NCBI RefSeq assembly: GCF_000725885.1
Contig: NZ_JODR01000023.1
Location: forward strand, 1-64,000
Source of the DNA: Streptomyces albus subsp. albus
GTDB lineage: Bacteria > Actinomycetota > Actinomycetes > Streptomycetales > Streptomycetaceae
Length of the DNA: 64,000 nt
Direction: 5' to 3'
Below are positions 17,796 to 26,965 of the stretch, in pieces. How positions within the stretch are numbered: the stretch's first letter is position 1; the number at the start of each line of letters is the position of its first letter. The notes beneath the pieces were generated by a model. It ran no database searches, was not told the origin of the DNA, and saw only the letters and a program-made list of their open reading frames with translations. The position numbers and the translations under genes are program-made.

Positions 17796-18959
17796 ATGGC
17801 GGAACGCCGCGCACGACGCACATCGGCGACGGCCCGGACGCACCAGGTACTCAAAACCTGGCACCGGGTCCGCACCAACCTGCGCAAATCCGCCGTGGAC
17901 TACTTCCGGGGCGGCGCCTCCGACTGGGTCGCGCTGACCGGACTGCTGCTCACCATCCCGGCATTGACCTGCGGCACCGTCATAGCTCCGCTGTGGTGCG
18001 CCCCCGAGGCGCTGGTGCTGCCGATCATCGCCGGCGGACTGCTGCTGCGGCCCGCCAGCCTGCTGGCGCTGTACGCCGCGGCGGCGGTGGCCCTCATGGT
18101 CGAGTCGCTGCTGCTGGAGCCGTGGCAGTTCCAGGACGGCGCCGGCCGGGTCACCCCCGGCACCATCCTGGTCGTCGCGGCGGCGGGCCTGTCCGGGCTG
18201 CTGATCGCCCAGTTCCGCAGCCGCGTCGGGGTGCCCTGGCGGCGCGGCGGAACGATGCTCTTCGACCTGCGGGAACGTATCCGCGTCCAGAGCAAGCTGC
18301 CCGCCCTCCCGGCCGGCTGGCACCACGAGATGGCGCTCCGCCCGGCAGGCGGCCAGTCCTTCTCCGGCGACTTCGTCGTCGCGACCCGCACCGGGCCCCG
18401 GCGCCGCACCCTGGAACTGGTGCTCACCGACGTGTCCGGCAAGGGCATGGACGCGGCCTCCCGCGCCCTGCTGCTGTCCGGCGCCTTCGGCGGGCTGCTC
18501 GGCTCCCTGCCGCCGCACGACTTCCTGCCCGCCGCCAACGGCTACCTCCTGCGCCAGTCCTGGGACGAGGGCTTCGCCACCTCCGTCCACCTCGTCCTCG
18601 ACCTGGACTCCGGCGACTACGAGCTGCTGTCGGCGGGGCACGTGCCCGCGATGCAACTGCACGCCGGAAGCGGCAAATGGGAGGAGAAGGCCGCCGAGGG
18701 CCCGCTCCTGGGCGTCTACGACGGCGCCGAGTTCATCCCCGAGAAGGGCACGCTGCGCTCCGGCGACGTGCTGATGCTCTTCACCGACGGACTCGTCGAG
18801 ACCGCCGACCGGGACCTGACCGAGGGCATCGACCGGCTCACCGGCGAGGCCGACCGCTACGTCGCCTCCAGCTTCCACGGCGCCGCCTGGCACCTGATCG
18901 AGTCGGTGGCCAAGGACGTCAACGACGACCGGGCGCTGCTGCTCATCTGCCGCGACTGA
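17796..18959 (+). CDS. Membrane-anchored PP2C (SpoIIE/RsbU-type) Ser/Thr phosphatase
   Basis: This 387-aa protein has a basic N-terminus, about four membrane helices (residues 45-145) and a C-terminal PP2C domain (about 175-385). Metal-binding acidic motifs are visible: SGDFV, LTDVSGKGMDAA, LFTDGLVE and NDDRALLL. Such enzymes usually dephosphorylate anti-sigma-factor antagonists, which links membrane state to sigma factors. No anti-sigma pair is adjacent, so the substrate is unknown. The ATG at 17796 follows a TAGGCT -10 by 8 nt and is probably leaderless. Confidence 0.88.
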   Translation: MAERRARRTSATARTHQVLKTWHRVRTNLRKSAVDYFRGGASDWVALTGLLLTIPALTCGTVIAPLWCAPEALVLPIIAGGLLLRPASLLALYAAAAVALMVESLLLEPWQFQDGAGRVTPGTILVVAAAGLSGLLIAQFRSRVGVPWRRGGTMLFDLRERIRVQSKLPALPAGWHHEMALRPAGGQSFSGDFVVATRTGPRRRTLELVLTDVSGKGMDAASRALLLSGAFGGLLGSLPPHDFLPAANGYLLRQSWDEGFATSVHLVLDLDSGDYELLSAGHVPAMQLHAGSGKWEEKAAEGPLLGVYDGAEFIPEKGTLRSGDVLMLFTDGLVETADRDLTEGIDRLTGEADRYVASSFHGAAWHLIESVAKDVNDDRALLLICRD

Positions 18960-19125
18960 CGGCTTCCCGGCCCGGCCGCCGCCCCGGCCCGGCCGCCTCC
19001 CCCAGGCCGGTCCCGGGGGCTGTCCCCACCCCGGGAACGGCGGCGAGCGGGATGGTCCCGCCACACCCCTGATCCGTACGTTCGGCATGTCCGAACAGAC
19101 GAGAACACCAGGGACGGAGACCAGC

Positions 19126-19995
19126 ATGCGCGACCGCACCCGGCGGCAGGGGACGCCGCCGTACGGACCCGGAGCGTACGGAGCGGCCGTCGAACTGCGC
19201 GGCGTGACCCGGCGCTACGGGCGCGGCGTGCACGCCCTGCGCGGTGTCGATCTGAGCCTGCCCTACGGCAGCTTCACCGCCGTCATGGGGCCCTCCGGCT
19301 CCGGGAAGTCCACCTTCCTCCAGTGCGCCGCCGGACTCGACCGCCCCACCAGCGGCACCGTCCGCCTCGGCGGCACCGACCTGGGGGCGCTGAACGAGAA
19401 CAAGCTGACCGTCCTGCGCCGCACCCGCCTCGGCTTCGTCTTCCAGTCGTTCAACCTGCTGCCCTCGCTGACGGCCGAGCAGAACGTGCTGCTCCCGCTG
19501 CGGCTGGCCGGGCACCGCCCCGACCGGGCGCGGGCCGCCCGGTTCCTGGCCCAGGTCGGCCTCGGCGAGCACGCCGCACGCCGCCCCGACCAGCTCTCCG
19601 GCGGCCAGCAGCAGCGGGTGGCGCTCGCCCGCGCACTGGTCACCGCACCCGATGTGATCTTCGCCGACGAGCCCACGGGAGCACTGGACACCGGCACCGC
19701 CGCGCAGATCCTCACCCTGCTGCGCACCGCCGTGGACGCCCCGCCCGAACCGATGGGACCCCACGGCACGGGCGCGACGATCGTCATGGTCACCCACGAC
19801 CCGACGGCCGCCGCCCACGCCGACCGCGTGCTCTTCCTCGCCGACGGCGCCATCGCCGGCACCCTGGACCGCGGCGACGAGCGGGACATCCCGCGGACGG
19901 CCGCCCGGATCGCGGACCGGATGGCCGCGCTCACGGGCCGGCCGCCCCGTCCCGTGCACCCGGCGCCGCACCCCGCCGAGGAGGCCGTGGCATGA
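19126..19995 (+). CDS. ABC transporter ATP-binding protein (MacB/LolD-like)
   Basis: This 289-aa ATPase has Walker A GPSGSGKST, the signature LSGGQQQRVALARAL, Walker B VIFADEPTGALD and the switch His in VTHD. The start at 19126 is chosen because GGAGA ends 5 nt upstream. The in-frame ATG at 19087 would add 13 residues, but it sits only 3 nt from a TACGTT -10 candidate. The gene overlaps the permease by 4 nt (ATGA), so the two are translationally coupled. This family powers lipid, peptide or lipoprotein release from the membrane; the substrate is unknown. Confidence 0.9.
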   Translation: MRDRTRRQGTPPYGPGAYGAAVELRGVTRRYGRGVHALRGVDLSLPYGSFTAVMGPSGSGKSTFLQCAAGLDRPTSGTVRLGGTDLGALNENKLTVLRRTRLGFVFQSFNLLPSLTAEQNVLLPLRLAGHRPDRARAARFLAQVGLGEHAARRPDQLSGGQQQRVALARALVTAPDVIFADEPTGALDTGTAAQILTLLRTAVDAPPEPMGPHGTGATIVMVTHDPTAAAHADRVLFLADGAIAGTLDRGDERDIPRTAARIADRMAALTGRPPRPVHPAPHPAEEAVA

Positions 19996-22610
19996 ACACC
20001 GCCCCCGGCCCGCGGCCCGGCGGCCGGCGACGGTTCGGGCCGCGGCTCGGCCCGCTGCTGCCCAACGGGCTGGCGCGGGCGGCCGTCCGCTTCAACCCCG
20101 TCTCCTTCGCCGGGACGTTCGTCGCCCTCACCCTCACCGCCCTGATCATCTCGGCCTGCGGTTTCCTCGCGGACACCGGAGCCCGCGCCCGTCCCGCCCC
20201 GCACCGCTACGCGGCTGCGCCCCTCGTGGTCACCGCCGACCAGCGCGCCCACCTGGTGACCGGCCGCGGCGAGGACCGCGAGGACAGCGCCGAGGACGTA
20301 CCCGATCGCGCCCGGATCGCGGTCGGCCCCGCCACCGGGAAGGCCCAGCGGATCCCCGGCGTCTCCCGCGTCGTCCCCGACGCCACCGTCACCGTCCACG
20401 CCCGCCACCCCGCCGCCGCGCTCAGAGGCCACGGCTGGGGCGCCACCGCCTTCACCGGCGCCCGCCTGCACCAGGGCGCCCCGCCCCGCACGGACCACGA
20501 CGTCGTGCTGACCGCCGCCACCGCCGCCGCCCACGGCGCGGGCCCCGGCGACACCGTGCGCCTGACCACAGCCGAGGGCGACCGCCCCTTCCACGTCACC
20601 GGCATCGTGGCGGACGGGGAGCGGGGACGGGACGACGCCGTCGCCTGGTTCACCGACGCCCGCGCCCGGGAACTGGCCGGCCACCCCGGCAAGGCCGACG
20701 CGCTCGCCGTACTGACCACACCCGGGGCCGACACCGAACAGGTGGCCTCGCGGCTGCGGGACGCCCTCGGCGACGGACCCGTCGTCCGCACCGGGCGCGA
20801 CCGGGGCACCACCGAGGACAGCGGCCAGGAGACCGGCTACGGCAAGGAAGTGCTGGAGTCCCTCGGCTTCTCCTTCGGCGGTGTCGCCGCGCTGACCGCC
20901 GTCTTCACCGCTTCCGGCACCGTCGCCCTGGCCGTCTCCCAGCGCCGCCGCGAGTTCGCACTGCTGCGCGCCGTCGGTGCCACCCCGCGCCAGATCCGCC
21001 GCACCGTCGCCACCGAGACGCTGTTCGTCGCCCCGCTCGCCGGTGTCCTGGGCTGTCTGCCCGGGAGCGCCCTGGCCCGCTGGTGGTACGGGGCGCTGCG
21101 CGACCGCGACGCCGTGCCCGAGACCCTCCCCCTCCACTTGGGGGCCGGCCCCGCCGCCGTCGCCGTGGCCGTCACCGTGGGCACCGCCCTGCTCGCCGGG
21201 TGGCTGGCGGCCCGCCGCCCCGCCCGCATCCGGCCCGGCCAGGCCCTCTCGGAGGCCACCCGCGAACGTTTCCGGCCCGGCATCGTCCGGACCGTCCTGG
21301 GGGTGGGCGCCCTCGCCGGCGGGCTCGCCATGGCGCGGGTCGCCGCCGAGGAGGGCGGCGAGGACGCCGCGAACCTGGCGCTGGCCGTGGTGCTGCTGCT
21401 GATGACGGCGGTCGGACTGCTGGGCCAGTACGTGGCCAAGGCGTGCGCCGGACTGCTGGGGCTCGTCCTGCGCGCCGGATCGGCCGCCTCCCACCTGGCC
21501 GCCGCCAACACCTGGGCCAACGCCCGCCGGCTGGCCTCCGCGATCACCCCCGTGGTGCTGGCTTTCGCCTTCTGCTCGACGCTGGTCTTCCTCCAGACCA
21601 GCGAGGACAGGCAGACCTCCCGCCAGCAGACCGCCGGTCTGCGCGCCGACCACCTGATCGTCCCCGGCGGCGAGGCCGCCGGGCTGCCCCGCACGGTGGC
21701 CGGACGCGCGGCCGGCACCCCGGGCGTGGCCACCGCCGTCGCCGTACGGCGCGACACGGTGCTGGTCGAGATCCGCTCCGACGGCACCTTCCTGCAGACC
21801 GCCGAGGCGCAGGGCGTCGCCGCGGGCGGCACCGCGGGAGGGGCCGGGCGCGCCCTGGCCGCCGTCCAGGACCTCGACGTACGCGAGGGCTCGCTGGCCC
21901 GGCTGCGGAAGGGCACCGTCGCCGTCGACCGGCTGGTGGCCCGCGGCGCACGGGTGGGAGTGGGGGACCGGCTGGGCATGCGGCTGCCGGACGGCACGAA
22001 GGTGCGGCCCGAAGTGGTGGCCGTCTACGCCCGCGGCACCGGACTGTCCGCGGTCACCCTGCCCCGCACGGCCCTGGCCGGGCACGTGAGCGACCCGTAC
22101 GACAGCCAGGTGCTGGTCCGCCGCGCACCCGGCGCCGACGCAGGAAGGGTGGCGCAGGCGCTCGGCGGGCTGGGCGGCGACGTCCTCGACAGGTCGTCCT
22201 GGACGGAGCTGGCCGACCGCGACCGCGCCGTCAACCGCTGGGGGAACCTCACCATGGCCCCGGTCCTGGCCGGCTTCGCCGCCGTCGCGGCGGCCAACAC
22301 CCTGGTGATGACGGTCGCCGAACGCCGCCGTGAGTTGGCCGCGCTGCGCCTGGTGGGGGCGACCCGGCGGCAGGTGCTGCGGATGGTGCACTGGGAGTCG
22401 GCCCTGGTCGCGGTCTCCGCACTGGGTCTGGGCACCGCCATCGCCCTGGTCACCCTCTTCCCCATGATCGACGGCCTCTTCCAGGCGCCCCCGTACATCC
22501 CGCCGGGGCTGTACGCGGCGATGGCGGCCGGTGTGGCGGGCCTCACCCTGGCCGCCACCACGATTCCGGCCCGCCTCCTGCTGGCCCGGCAGGAGCGACG
22601 GCCCTCCTGA
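19992..22610 (+). CDS. FtsX-like ABC transporter permease
   Basis: This 872-aa membrane protein has the MacB/FtsX layout in duplicate: one helix near residue 40, a large extracytoplasmic region, three to four helices around 300-420, more helices around 430-530, another extracytoplasmic part, and three terminal helices. The cytoplasmic motif before the helices is repeated (SQRRREFALLRAVGATPRQI and AERRRELAALRLVGATRRQV), which shows two fused FtsX modules. It pairs with the ATPase just upstream through an ATGA overlap. It is a membrane-substrate exporter or extractor with no accessory adaptor nearby. Confidence 0.88.
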   Translation: MNTAPGPRPGGRRRFGPRLGPLLPNGLARAAVRFNPVSFAGTFVALTLTALIISACGFLADTGARARPAPHRYAAAPLVVTADQRAHLVTGRGEDREDSAEDVPDRARIAVGPATGKAQRIPGVSRVVPDATVTVHARHPAAALRGHGWGATAFTGARLHQGAPPRTDHDVVLTAATAAAHGAGPGDTVRLTTAEGDRPFHVTGIVADGERGRDDAVAWFTDARARELAGHPGKADALAVLTTPGADTEQVASRLRDALGDGPVVRTGRDRGTTEDSGQETGYGKEVLESLGFSFGGVAALTAVFTASGTVALAVSQRRREFALLRAVGATPRQIRRTVATETLFVAPLAGVLGCLPGSALARWWYGALRDRDAVPETLPLHLGAGPAAVAVAVTVGTALLAGWLAARRPARIRPGQALSEATRERFRPGIVRTVLGVGALAGGLAMARVAAEEGGEDAANLALAVVLLLMTAVGLLGQYVAKACAGLLGLVLRAGSAASHLAAANTWANARRLASAITPVVLAFAFCSTLVFLQTSEDRQTSRQQTAGLRADHLIVPGGEAAGLPRTVAGRAAGTPGVATAVAVRRDTVLVEIRSDGTFLQTAEAQGVAAGGTAGGAGRALAAVQDLDVREGSLARLRKGTVAVDRLVARGARVGVGDRLGMRLPDGTKVRPEVVAVYARGTGLSAVTLPRTALAGHVSDPYDSQVLVRRAPGADAGRVAQALGGLGGDVLDRSSWTELADRDRAVNRWGNLTMAPVLAGFAAVAAANTLVMTVAERRRELAALRLVGATRRQVLRMVHWESALVAVSALGLGTAIALVTLFPMIDGLFQAPPYIPPGLYAAMAAGVAGLTLAATTIPARLLLARQERRPS

Positions 22611-22654
22611 GCCGGGGCCCTGGGCAGGGGCCCTGGGCCGGGGCCCGCACATGA

Positions 22655-22694
22655 GACGGTCCCCTCCTCCCCGGGCGGGGCGGAGGGGACCGTC
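22655..22694. terminator. Hairpin between ABC permease and acyltransferase
   Basis: A perfect 13-bp stem (GACGGTCCCCTCC and its complement) with a 14-nt loop lies between convergent genes. Confidence 0.7.
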
Positions 22695-22719
22695 GTGGTG
22701 CGAGGGCGCGGAGGCGGGG

Positions 22720-23958
22720 CTACTGCTTCCGGTGGGAGACCGGCTGCCGTGCCGGCTCACCCCGCGAGGCCGTGGAGCCCGCGGGGTGCGAGGACTCCCG
22801 CTTGCGGGCCATGGCGCCGGGGTCCCGCTTGAAGAACCAGTCCATCTTCGGCTCGATGGCGAACCGGAACAGCCGCGTCACCCACGGGGTGCACAGCACC
22901 GTCATCATCACGGCCGCCAGCACGGTGATGGCCACCCGGCTGAGCGGATGGTCCACCCAGTCCATCTCGTACCAGTCGAACTGCCGCGAGCTTTGGATGA
23001 AGAAGATGTGCAGCAGGTACGCGTAGAGCGTGCCGGCACCCAGCGCCGTGAACCACATGTGGCGGCGCGGCACCCAGGACATGAAGCAGGCGGTCATCAC
23101 CAGACCGCAGCCGAACAGCGCGAGGTACATCACGGCGCCCGCCCAGGAGGGCACGCCCATGTCGGCGGCGGCCTTGTCGTGCAGGAACCACGCCTTGGAC
23201 ATCCGGGGCACCGCCCAGTAGGCGAAGGCGACCGCGCACAGCGTCACCGGCACCGCCAGGTAGCGGGCCTCCTTCCGCTTGACCAGCTGGAAGTGGTGGG
23301 GACGCAGCTGGAGGCCGAGCACGAAGAAGGGCAGGAACTGGGCGACCCGCATCAGGTTGAGGTCGCCGCTGATCGAGGGCGTCACGCTGGCCGCCGCCCC
23401 GATCGCCAGCGCGACCGGCAGGGGCCAGCGCAGGTTCTTCCACAGCGGGGTCGTCAGCCGCCAGATGAACAGGGCGCACAGGAACCACAGGGCGAACCCG
23501 GGCTCCTGGAAGTGGAACTCGCGGTCGGGGTCGTCGTTGGCCCACCGCATGAAGAGGGTGTAGACGAACTGGATCGCCAGGTAGGGGACCACGACGCCGG
23601 TGATCAGGCGCTGCACCTGCTTGGGTTTGCCCTCGAAACTCCGGGACAGGTAGCCGGAGATGATGATGAACGCGGGCATGTGGAACGTGTAGAGGACGAA
23701 GTACAGCGCCTCGGCCGTACGGCTGTCCTCCCGCAGCGGATCCCATGCGTGGCCGATGCCGACCAGCACGATCGTCAGGTACTTCGCGTTGTCGAAGAAC
23801 GGGTCCCGCTGCTTGGGTGCTGGTTTCTTGTGCCCCGCGGGGGGCTGCGCCTTCGCAGGCTGCTCCGTGGACGCCGGTGGCGTCTCGGAGGGGGACTCCT
23901 GGCGGACGGGGGGGAGCGGCGCCCGCTCATAACCAGCGTGCAACATCTGCCGCACCAT
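22720..23958 (-). CDS. Acyltransferase family 3 membrane protein
   Basis: This 412-aa protein has a Pro-rich cytoplasmic tail (residues 1-50) followed by about ten membrane helices. The first helix region, FFDNAKYLTIVLVGIGHAWD, carries the His expected in acyltransferase-3 proteins, and FHMPAFIIISGYLSRS is a second hallmark. Members O-acylate sugars, often on cell-surface polymers or natural products. The ATG at 23958 is used; another ATG 12 nt later (23946) is possible. It stands alone, convergent with the ABC genes. The acceptor is unknown. Confidence 0.82.
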   Translation of the reverse strand: MVRQMLHAGYERAPLPPVRQESPSETPPASTEQPAKAQPPAGHKKPAPKQRDPFFDNAKYLTIVLVGIGHAWDPLREDSRTAEALYFVLYTFHMPAFIIISGYLSRSFEGKPKQVQRLITGVVVPYLAIQFVYTLFMRWANDDPDREFHFQEPGFALWFLCALFIWRLTTPLWKNLRWPLPVALAIGAAASVTPSISGDLNLMRVAQFLPFFVLGLQLRPHHFQLVKRKEARYLAVPVTLCAVAFAYWAVPRMSKAWFLHDKAAADMGVPSWAGAVMYLALFGCGLVMTACFMSWVPRRHMWFTALGAGTLYAYLLHIFFIQSSRQFDWYEMDWVDHPLSRVAITVLAAVMMTVLCTPWVTRLFRFAIEPKMDWFFKRDPGAMARKRESSHPAGSTASRGEPARQPVSHRKQ

Positions 23959-24530
23959 AGCGCTTCGACGTGTGAGCCGTAAATTCTCGTACCCGCGCTT
24001 CTTCCCGCTCCGGCGCGCGCTAATTCCCCTTGTCGGGCACCGCGGCTGACGGTCAGTGGGAAAATGTTCGGTTTGCCGTGTGATGTCCCCCCTAAAGGGG
24101 GTGTATGCGGCCACCGTGCCGTCGAGGACTTGTCCGTTTTGATGGTGCTATGCGCCCGCCTGTGAGTGAGGCCACAATTCACAGGTCTGCACAAGGAATT
24201 CACTACGGGGGAGGGGTGCGGCACCGAGTGCCGAGACTAATGCACGTGGTGCACATATGCCGCGCAGGGTATTGATCAAGCCGAATTGATGGCCGAATTA
24301 CGGGCGTACCCGGCGGCCGGTCCGGAATGCTCCCGAACGCCCCGACGTCCTGGTCCGGCACCTGGTGCCCGGACAAGGATTTACCCGATCATGGGACCGA
24401 CGGATGGTCAGCCGACTCCTCTCCCTGCGCAGTTGGTGGCACGATGGGTGCGCGCTGTAGCGCAGGGGGGTGGGCCACGAGGCAGACCCCCGGGCCGGGT
24501 GAGGTTCCGACCATGAGGGTGTGAGCAGTT
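23959..24530. other. 572-bp intergenic region with palindromes
   Basis: I see no credible gene. The region is less GC-rich than its surroundings. It contains a small hairpin (CCCCCCTAAAGGGGG, near 24087-24101), an inverted repeat CCTGTGA-N13-TCACAGG at 24159-24185, and a palindrome TGCAC-GTG-GTGCA at 24241-24253. These may be regulator-binding sites for the acyltransferase or the small gene downstream. Confidence 0.4.
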
Positions 24531-24725
24531 GTGGCCATCTCGCTGTCTGTAGTCGTGCTGTTGGCGGTCATCCTGGTGGTAATGATCCGCAGCAAGTCGA
24601 TCAAGCCGGGGCCCGCCATCGTCGCCATACTCTTCGGCTTCTTCCTCGCCTCCTCGGGCATGGCGCCCTCGATCAACCGGTTCCTCAACTCGATCGCGAG
24701 CACGATCAACAACATCAGTCTCTGA
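24531..24725 (+). CDS. Small hydrophobic membrane protein (64 aa)
   Basis: This 64-aa protein (MAISLSVVVLLAVILVVMIR, then SKSIKPGPAIVAILFGFFLA) has two likely membrane helices joined by a short basic loop. The tail ends NNISL. The GTG start has GAGGG upstream at 24515-24519, with further purines closer to the start. No function is recognised. It looks real because its codon use is strongly GC3-biased and the two hydrophobic segments end cleanly. It precedes a tRNA-Gly gene on the other strand. Confidence 0.65.
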   Translation: MAISLSVVVLLAVILVVMIRSKSIKPGPAIVAILFGFFLASSGMAPSINRFLNSIASTINNISL

Positions 24726-24978
24726 GGCCGGCCCCGCTCGGGTGTCCGAGCGGGACGGCGCCCCGGAAAGCCCGGCACCAGGGCCGCCTGGCCGCCCGGC
24801 GGACCCCCGGTCTCCGCGGCCTGCCGCCGGCCGCGGGGTGCCACGGAGCGCTCCGGGGCGGTCCCGGTGTGTGTTCCCGTACCGTCCTGCGCCCTTCCCC
24901 TGCGGAGGAGGGCGGGGGGCGGTGCTGCCGCATCCAGAAGCCTGGTGACCTGCGGCGGGGCGAGGAGGAGAACGACGA

Positions 24979-25007
24979 AGGCCCGGCCCCGGGAAGGGGC
25001 CGGGCCT
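24979..25007 (-). terminator. Hairpin downstream of tRNA-Gly
   Basis: A perfect 12-bp stem (AGGCCCGGCCCC and its complement) with a 5-nt loop lies 12 nt beyond the 3' end of the minus-strand tRNA-Gly. Confidence 0.7.
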
Positions 25008-25019
25008 CCGTGCTGTGCG

Positions 25020-25090
25020 AGCGGGCGACGGGAATCGAACCCGCGTAGCTGGTTTGGAAGACCAGGGCTCTACCATTGAGCTACGCCCGC
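25020..25090 (-). tRNA. tRNA-Gly (anticodon TCC)
   Basis: The minus-strand sequence folds as a 71-nt tRNA. The acceptor stem GCGGGCG pairs with CGCCCGC, the D arm is GCTC..GAGC, the anticodon loop CTTCCAA sits on a TGGT/ACCA stem, and the T arm contains GGTTCGATTCC. The discriminator is T, usual for bacterial tRNA-Gly. No CCA is encoded. No flanking direct repeat suggests use as an integration site. Confidence 0.95.
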
Positions 25091-25147
25091 GTGGGCCGGA
25101 TCGGCACGTGCCGCATCCTACGACATGTACTCTACGTGTCGCATCGA

Positions 25148-25224
25148 CGGGGTGTGGCGCAGCTTGGTAGCGCGTCCGCTTTGGGAGCGGAAGGTCGTCG
25201 GTTCGAATCCGGCCACCCCGACCA
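25148..25224 (+). tRNA. tRNA-Pro (anticodon TGG)
   Basis: The acceptor stem CGGGGTG pairs with CACCCCG. The anticodon stem TCCGC/GCGGA holds the loop TTTGGGA, and the T arm is GGTTCGAATCC. The discriminator A and an encoded CCA end at 25224. The gene is 57 nt from the divergent tRNA-Gly and about 100 nt upstream of tig. I see no att-like duplication of its 3' end in the window. Confidence 0.95.
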
Positions 25225-25325
25225 CGTACTATGAAAGACGCGCGTGCCTGTGTCGTGTCTGCATGCATACGGGGCGCAGCCAAGTACAGCAAGACCTCCA
25301 ATGCCAGCCCCCAAGGAGACCGACC

Positions 25326-26726
25326 GTGAAGAGCGCCGTGGAGACTCTGAACCCGACCCGGGTTCGGCTCACTGTCGAGGTGCCCTTCGAGGAGCTCAAG
25401 GACAGCCTCGACGCGGCGTACAAGAAGATCAACCAGCAGGTCACCGTCCCCGGCTTCCGCAAGGGCAAGATCCCTGCGCGCCTGATCGACCAGCGCTTCG
25501 GTCGCGGTGCCGTGCTTGAGGAGGCCGTCAACGACGCGCTGCCCAAGCTCTACCAGTCCGCCGTCGAGGAGGGCGAGCTCAATGTGCTCGGCCAGCCCGA
25601 GGTGGACATCACCGAGCTGAAGGACAACGAGCTGCTGGCCTTCACCGCCGAGGTGGACGTCCGCCCCGAGATCGAGATCCCGGACTACTCGGGCATCGAG
25701 GTCGAGGTCGACGCCGTGGACGTCTCCGACGAGGACGTCGACAAGGCCGTCGAGCAGCTGCGGGAGCGCTTCGCCACCACGACGGCGGTCGAGCGCGCCG
25801 CCGCCGAGGGTGACGTCGTCAAGATCGACCTCGAAGCCCGTGTGGACGGCGAGGTCCTGGAGGACGGCGTCGCCAAGGGCGTGGACTACACCATCGGCTC
25901 CGGTGAGCTGCTGGACGGCATCGACGAGGCCGTCACCGGTCTGGAGGCCGGCGGTTCGGCCACCTTCACCTCCGAGCTCAAGGGCGGCTCGGCCGCCGGC
26001 AAGGAGGCGGAGGTCACCGTCACGGTGCAGTCCGTCTCCTCCCGCGAGCTGCCGGAGCTGGACGACGAGTTCGCCCAGCTGGCCAGCGAGTTCGACACGC
26101 TGGAGGAGCTCCGCGAGGACAGCCGCAAGCGGCTGGCCGACCAGAAGAAGTACGAGCAGGCCACCCAGGCCCAGGAGAAGGTCCTCGACGCCCTGCTGGA
26201 GCTGACCGAGGTCCCGATCCCGGAGAAGCTCCTCGCGGACGAGATCGAGAGCCGCAAGCACAACCTGGTCAACCACCAGCTCGCCCAGCTCGGGCTGGAC
26301 CTGGCCGCGTACCTGAAGATGCAGGACAAGTCCGAGGAGGACTTCGACGCCGAGCTCAAGGAGCAGGCGGAGAAGGGCATCCGGACCCAGTTCGTCCTCG
26401 ACGAGCTGGTCAGCAAGGAGAAGCTCAACGTCAGCCAGGAAGAGCTGACCGAGCACCTGATGCGCCGTGCCCAGTCCTCCGGGATGAGCCCGGACCAGTT
26501 CGCGCAGGCCGTCGTCGAGGGCGGCCAGGTGCCGGTCCTCGTCGGTGAGGTCGCCCGCGGCAAGGCCCTGGCCACCGTGGTCGAGGCCGTCACCGTCAAG
26601 GACACCAACGGCGAGGTCGTCGACATGAGCGACGACGAGGAAGCCGAGGAAGCCGAGGGCGAGGCCGCCGCCGACGCCGAGAAGCCGGCCGACAAGGCCG
26701 AGGGCGCCGAGAAGGCCGAGAGCTGA
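25326..26726 (+). CDS. tig: Trigger factor, ribosome-associated chaperone
   Basis: This 466-aa protein has an N-terminal ribosome-binding domain with the signature GFRKGKIP near residue 45, a central FKBP-like peptidyl-prolyl isomerase domain (about 150-245) and a helical chaperone domain. The C-terminus ends in an acidic/Ala/Lys tail ([20 protein letters not shown]), longer than in E. coli. It binds at the ribosome exit tunnel and folds nascent chains. The GTG start at 25326 has AAGGAG 7 nt upstream. It is followed by an 18-bp terminator and then clpP1, the usual actinobacterial order. Confidence 0.96.
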   Translation: MKSAVETLNPTRVRLTVEVPFEELKDSLDAAYKKINQQVTVPGFRKGKIPARLIDQRFGRGAVLEEAVNDALPKLYQSAVEEGELNVLGQPEVDITELKDNELLAFTAEVDVRPEIEIPDYSGIEVEVDAVDVSDEDVDKAVEQLRERFATTTAVERAAAEGDVVKIDLEARVDGEVLEDGVAKGVDYTIGSGELLDGIDEAVTGLEAGGSATFTSELKGGSAAGKEAEVTVTVQSVSSRELPELDDEFAQLASEFDTLEELREDSRKRLADQKKYEQATQAQEKVLDALLELTEVPIPEKLLADEIESRKHNLVNHQLAQLGLDLAAYLKMQDKSEEDFDAELKEQAEKGIRTQFVLDELVSKEKLNVSQEELTEHLMRRAQSSGMSPDQFAQAVVEGGQVPVLVGEVARGKALATVVEAVTVKDTNGEVVDMSDDEEAEEAEGEAAADAEKPADKAEGAEKAES

Positions 26727-26750
26727 CCCAGCGCCTGAGCCGACCCGTGG

Positions 26751-26796
26751 ACGGGGGGCGCCGGGGCGCGTGAGAGCACGCCCCGGCGCCCCCCGT
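26751..26796 (+). terminator. Strong hairpin terminator after tig
   Basis: A perfect 18-bp GC-rich stem with a 10-nt loop lies 25 nt after the tig stop and separates it from the clpP1 promoter. Confidence 0.85.
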
Positions 26797-26839
26797 GCCC
26801 GTATCCGGGCCCCGGGCGCCCGGGGCGGTGGGGCACCTG

Positions 26840-26850
26840 CGCTCACAGCG
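26840..26850. promoter_or_regulatory. Candidate ClgR box upstream of clpP1
   Basis: CGCT-CAC-AGCG is a perfect dyad that fits the core of the actinobacterial ClgR consensus as I remember it (CGCYNANRGCG), followed by AA. It lies 116 nt before the clpP1 start and about 50-60 nt before a possible -10 (TAGGGT, 26892-26897). ClgR is known to activate clpP1P2 in streptomycetes. Confidence 0.55.
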
Positions 26851-26965
26851 AAATGCCCTCTGACCGGGATGGCTGCCGACGGGCGGCGCGTTAGGGTCCC
26901 CAGTAGACGAAGACCCCAGTGACGGCCAGCTTCGTGTGGCCGTCCGGACACGAGCAGGTGGACAC

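Noticed and set aside
19263..22760. Long open frame antisense to the ABC exporter genes
   Set aside because: Low-complexity Gly/Arg-rich translation, with no motifs. The plus-strand ABC ATPase and FtsX-like permease are unambiguous.
25020..25224. tRNA-Gly or tRNA-Pro used as an integration site
   Set aside because: No duplicated tRNA 3' end and no integrase are nearby. The flanking genes are core genes in the expected order.
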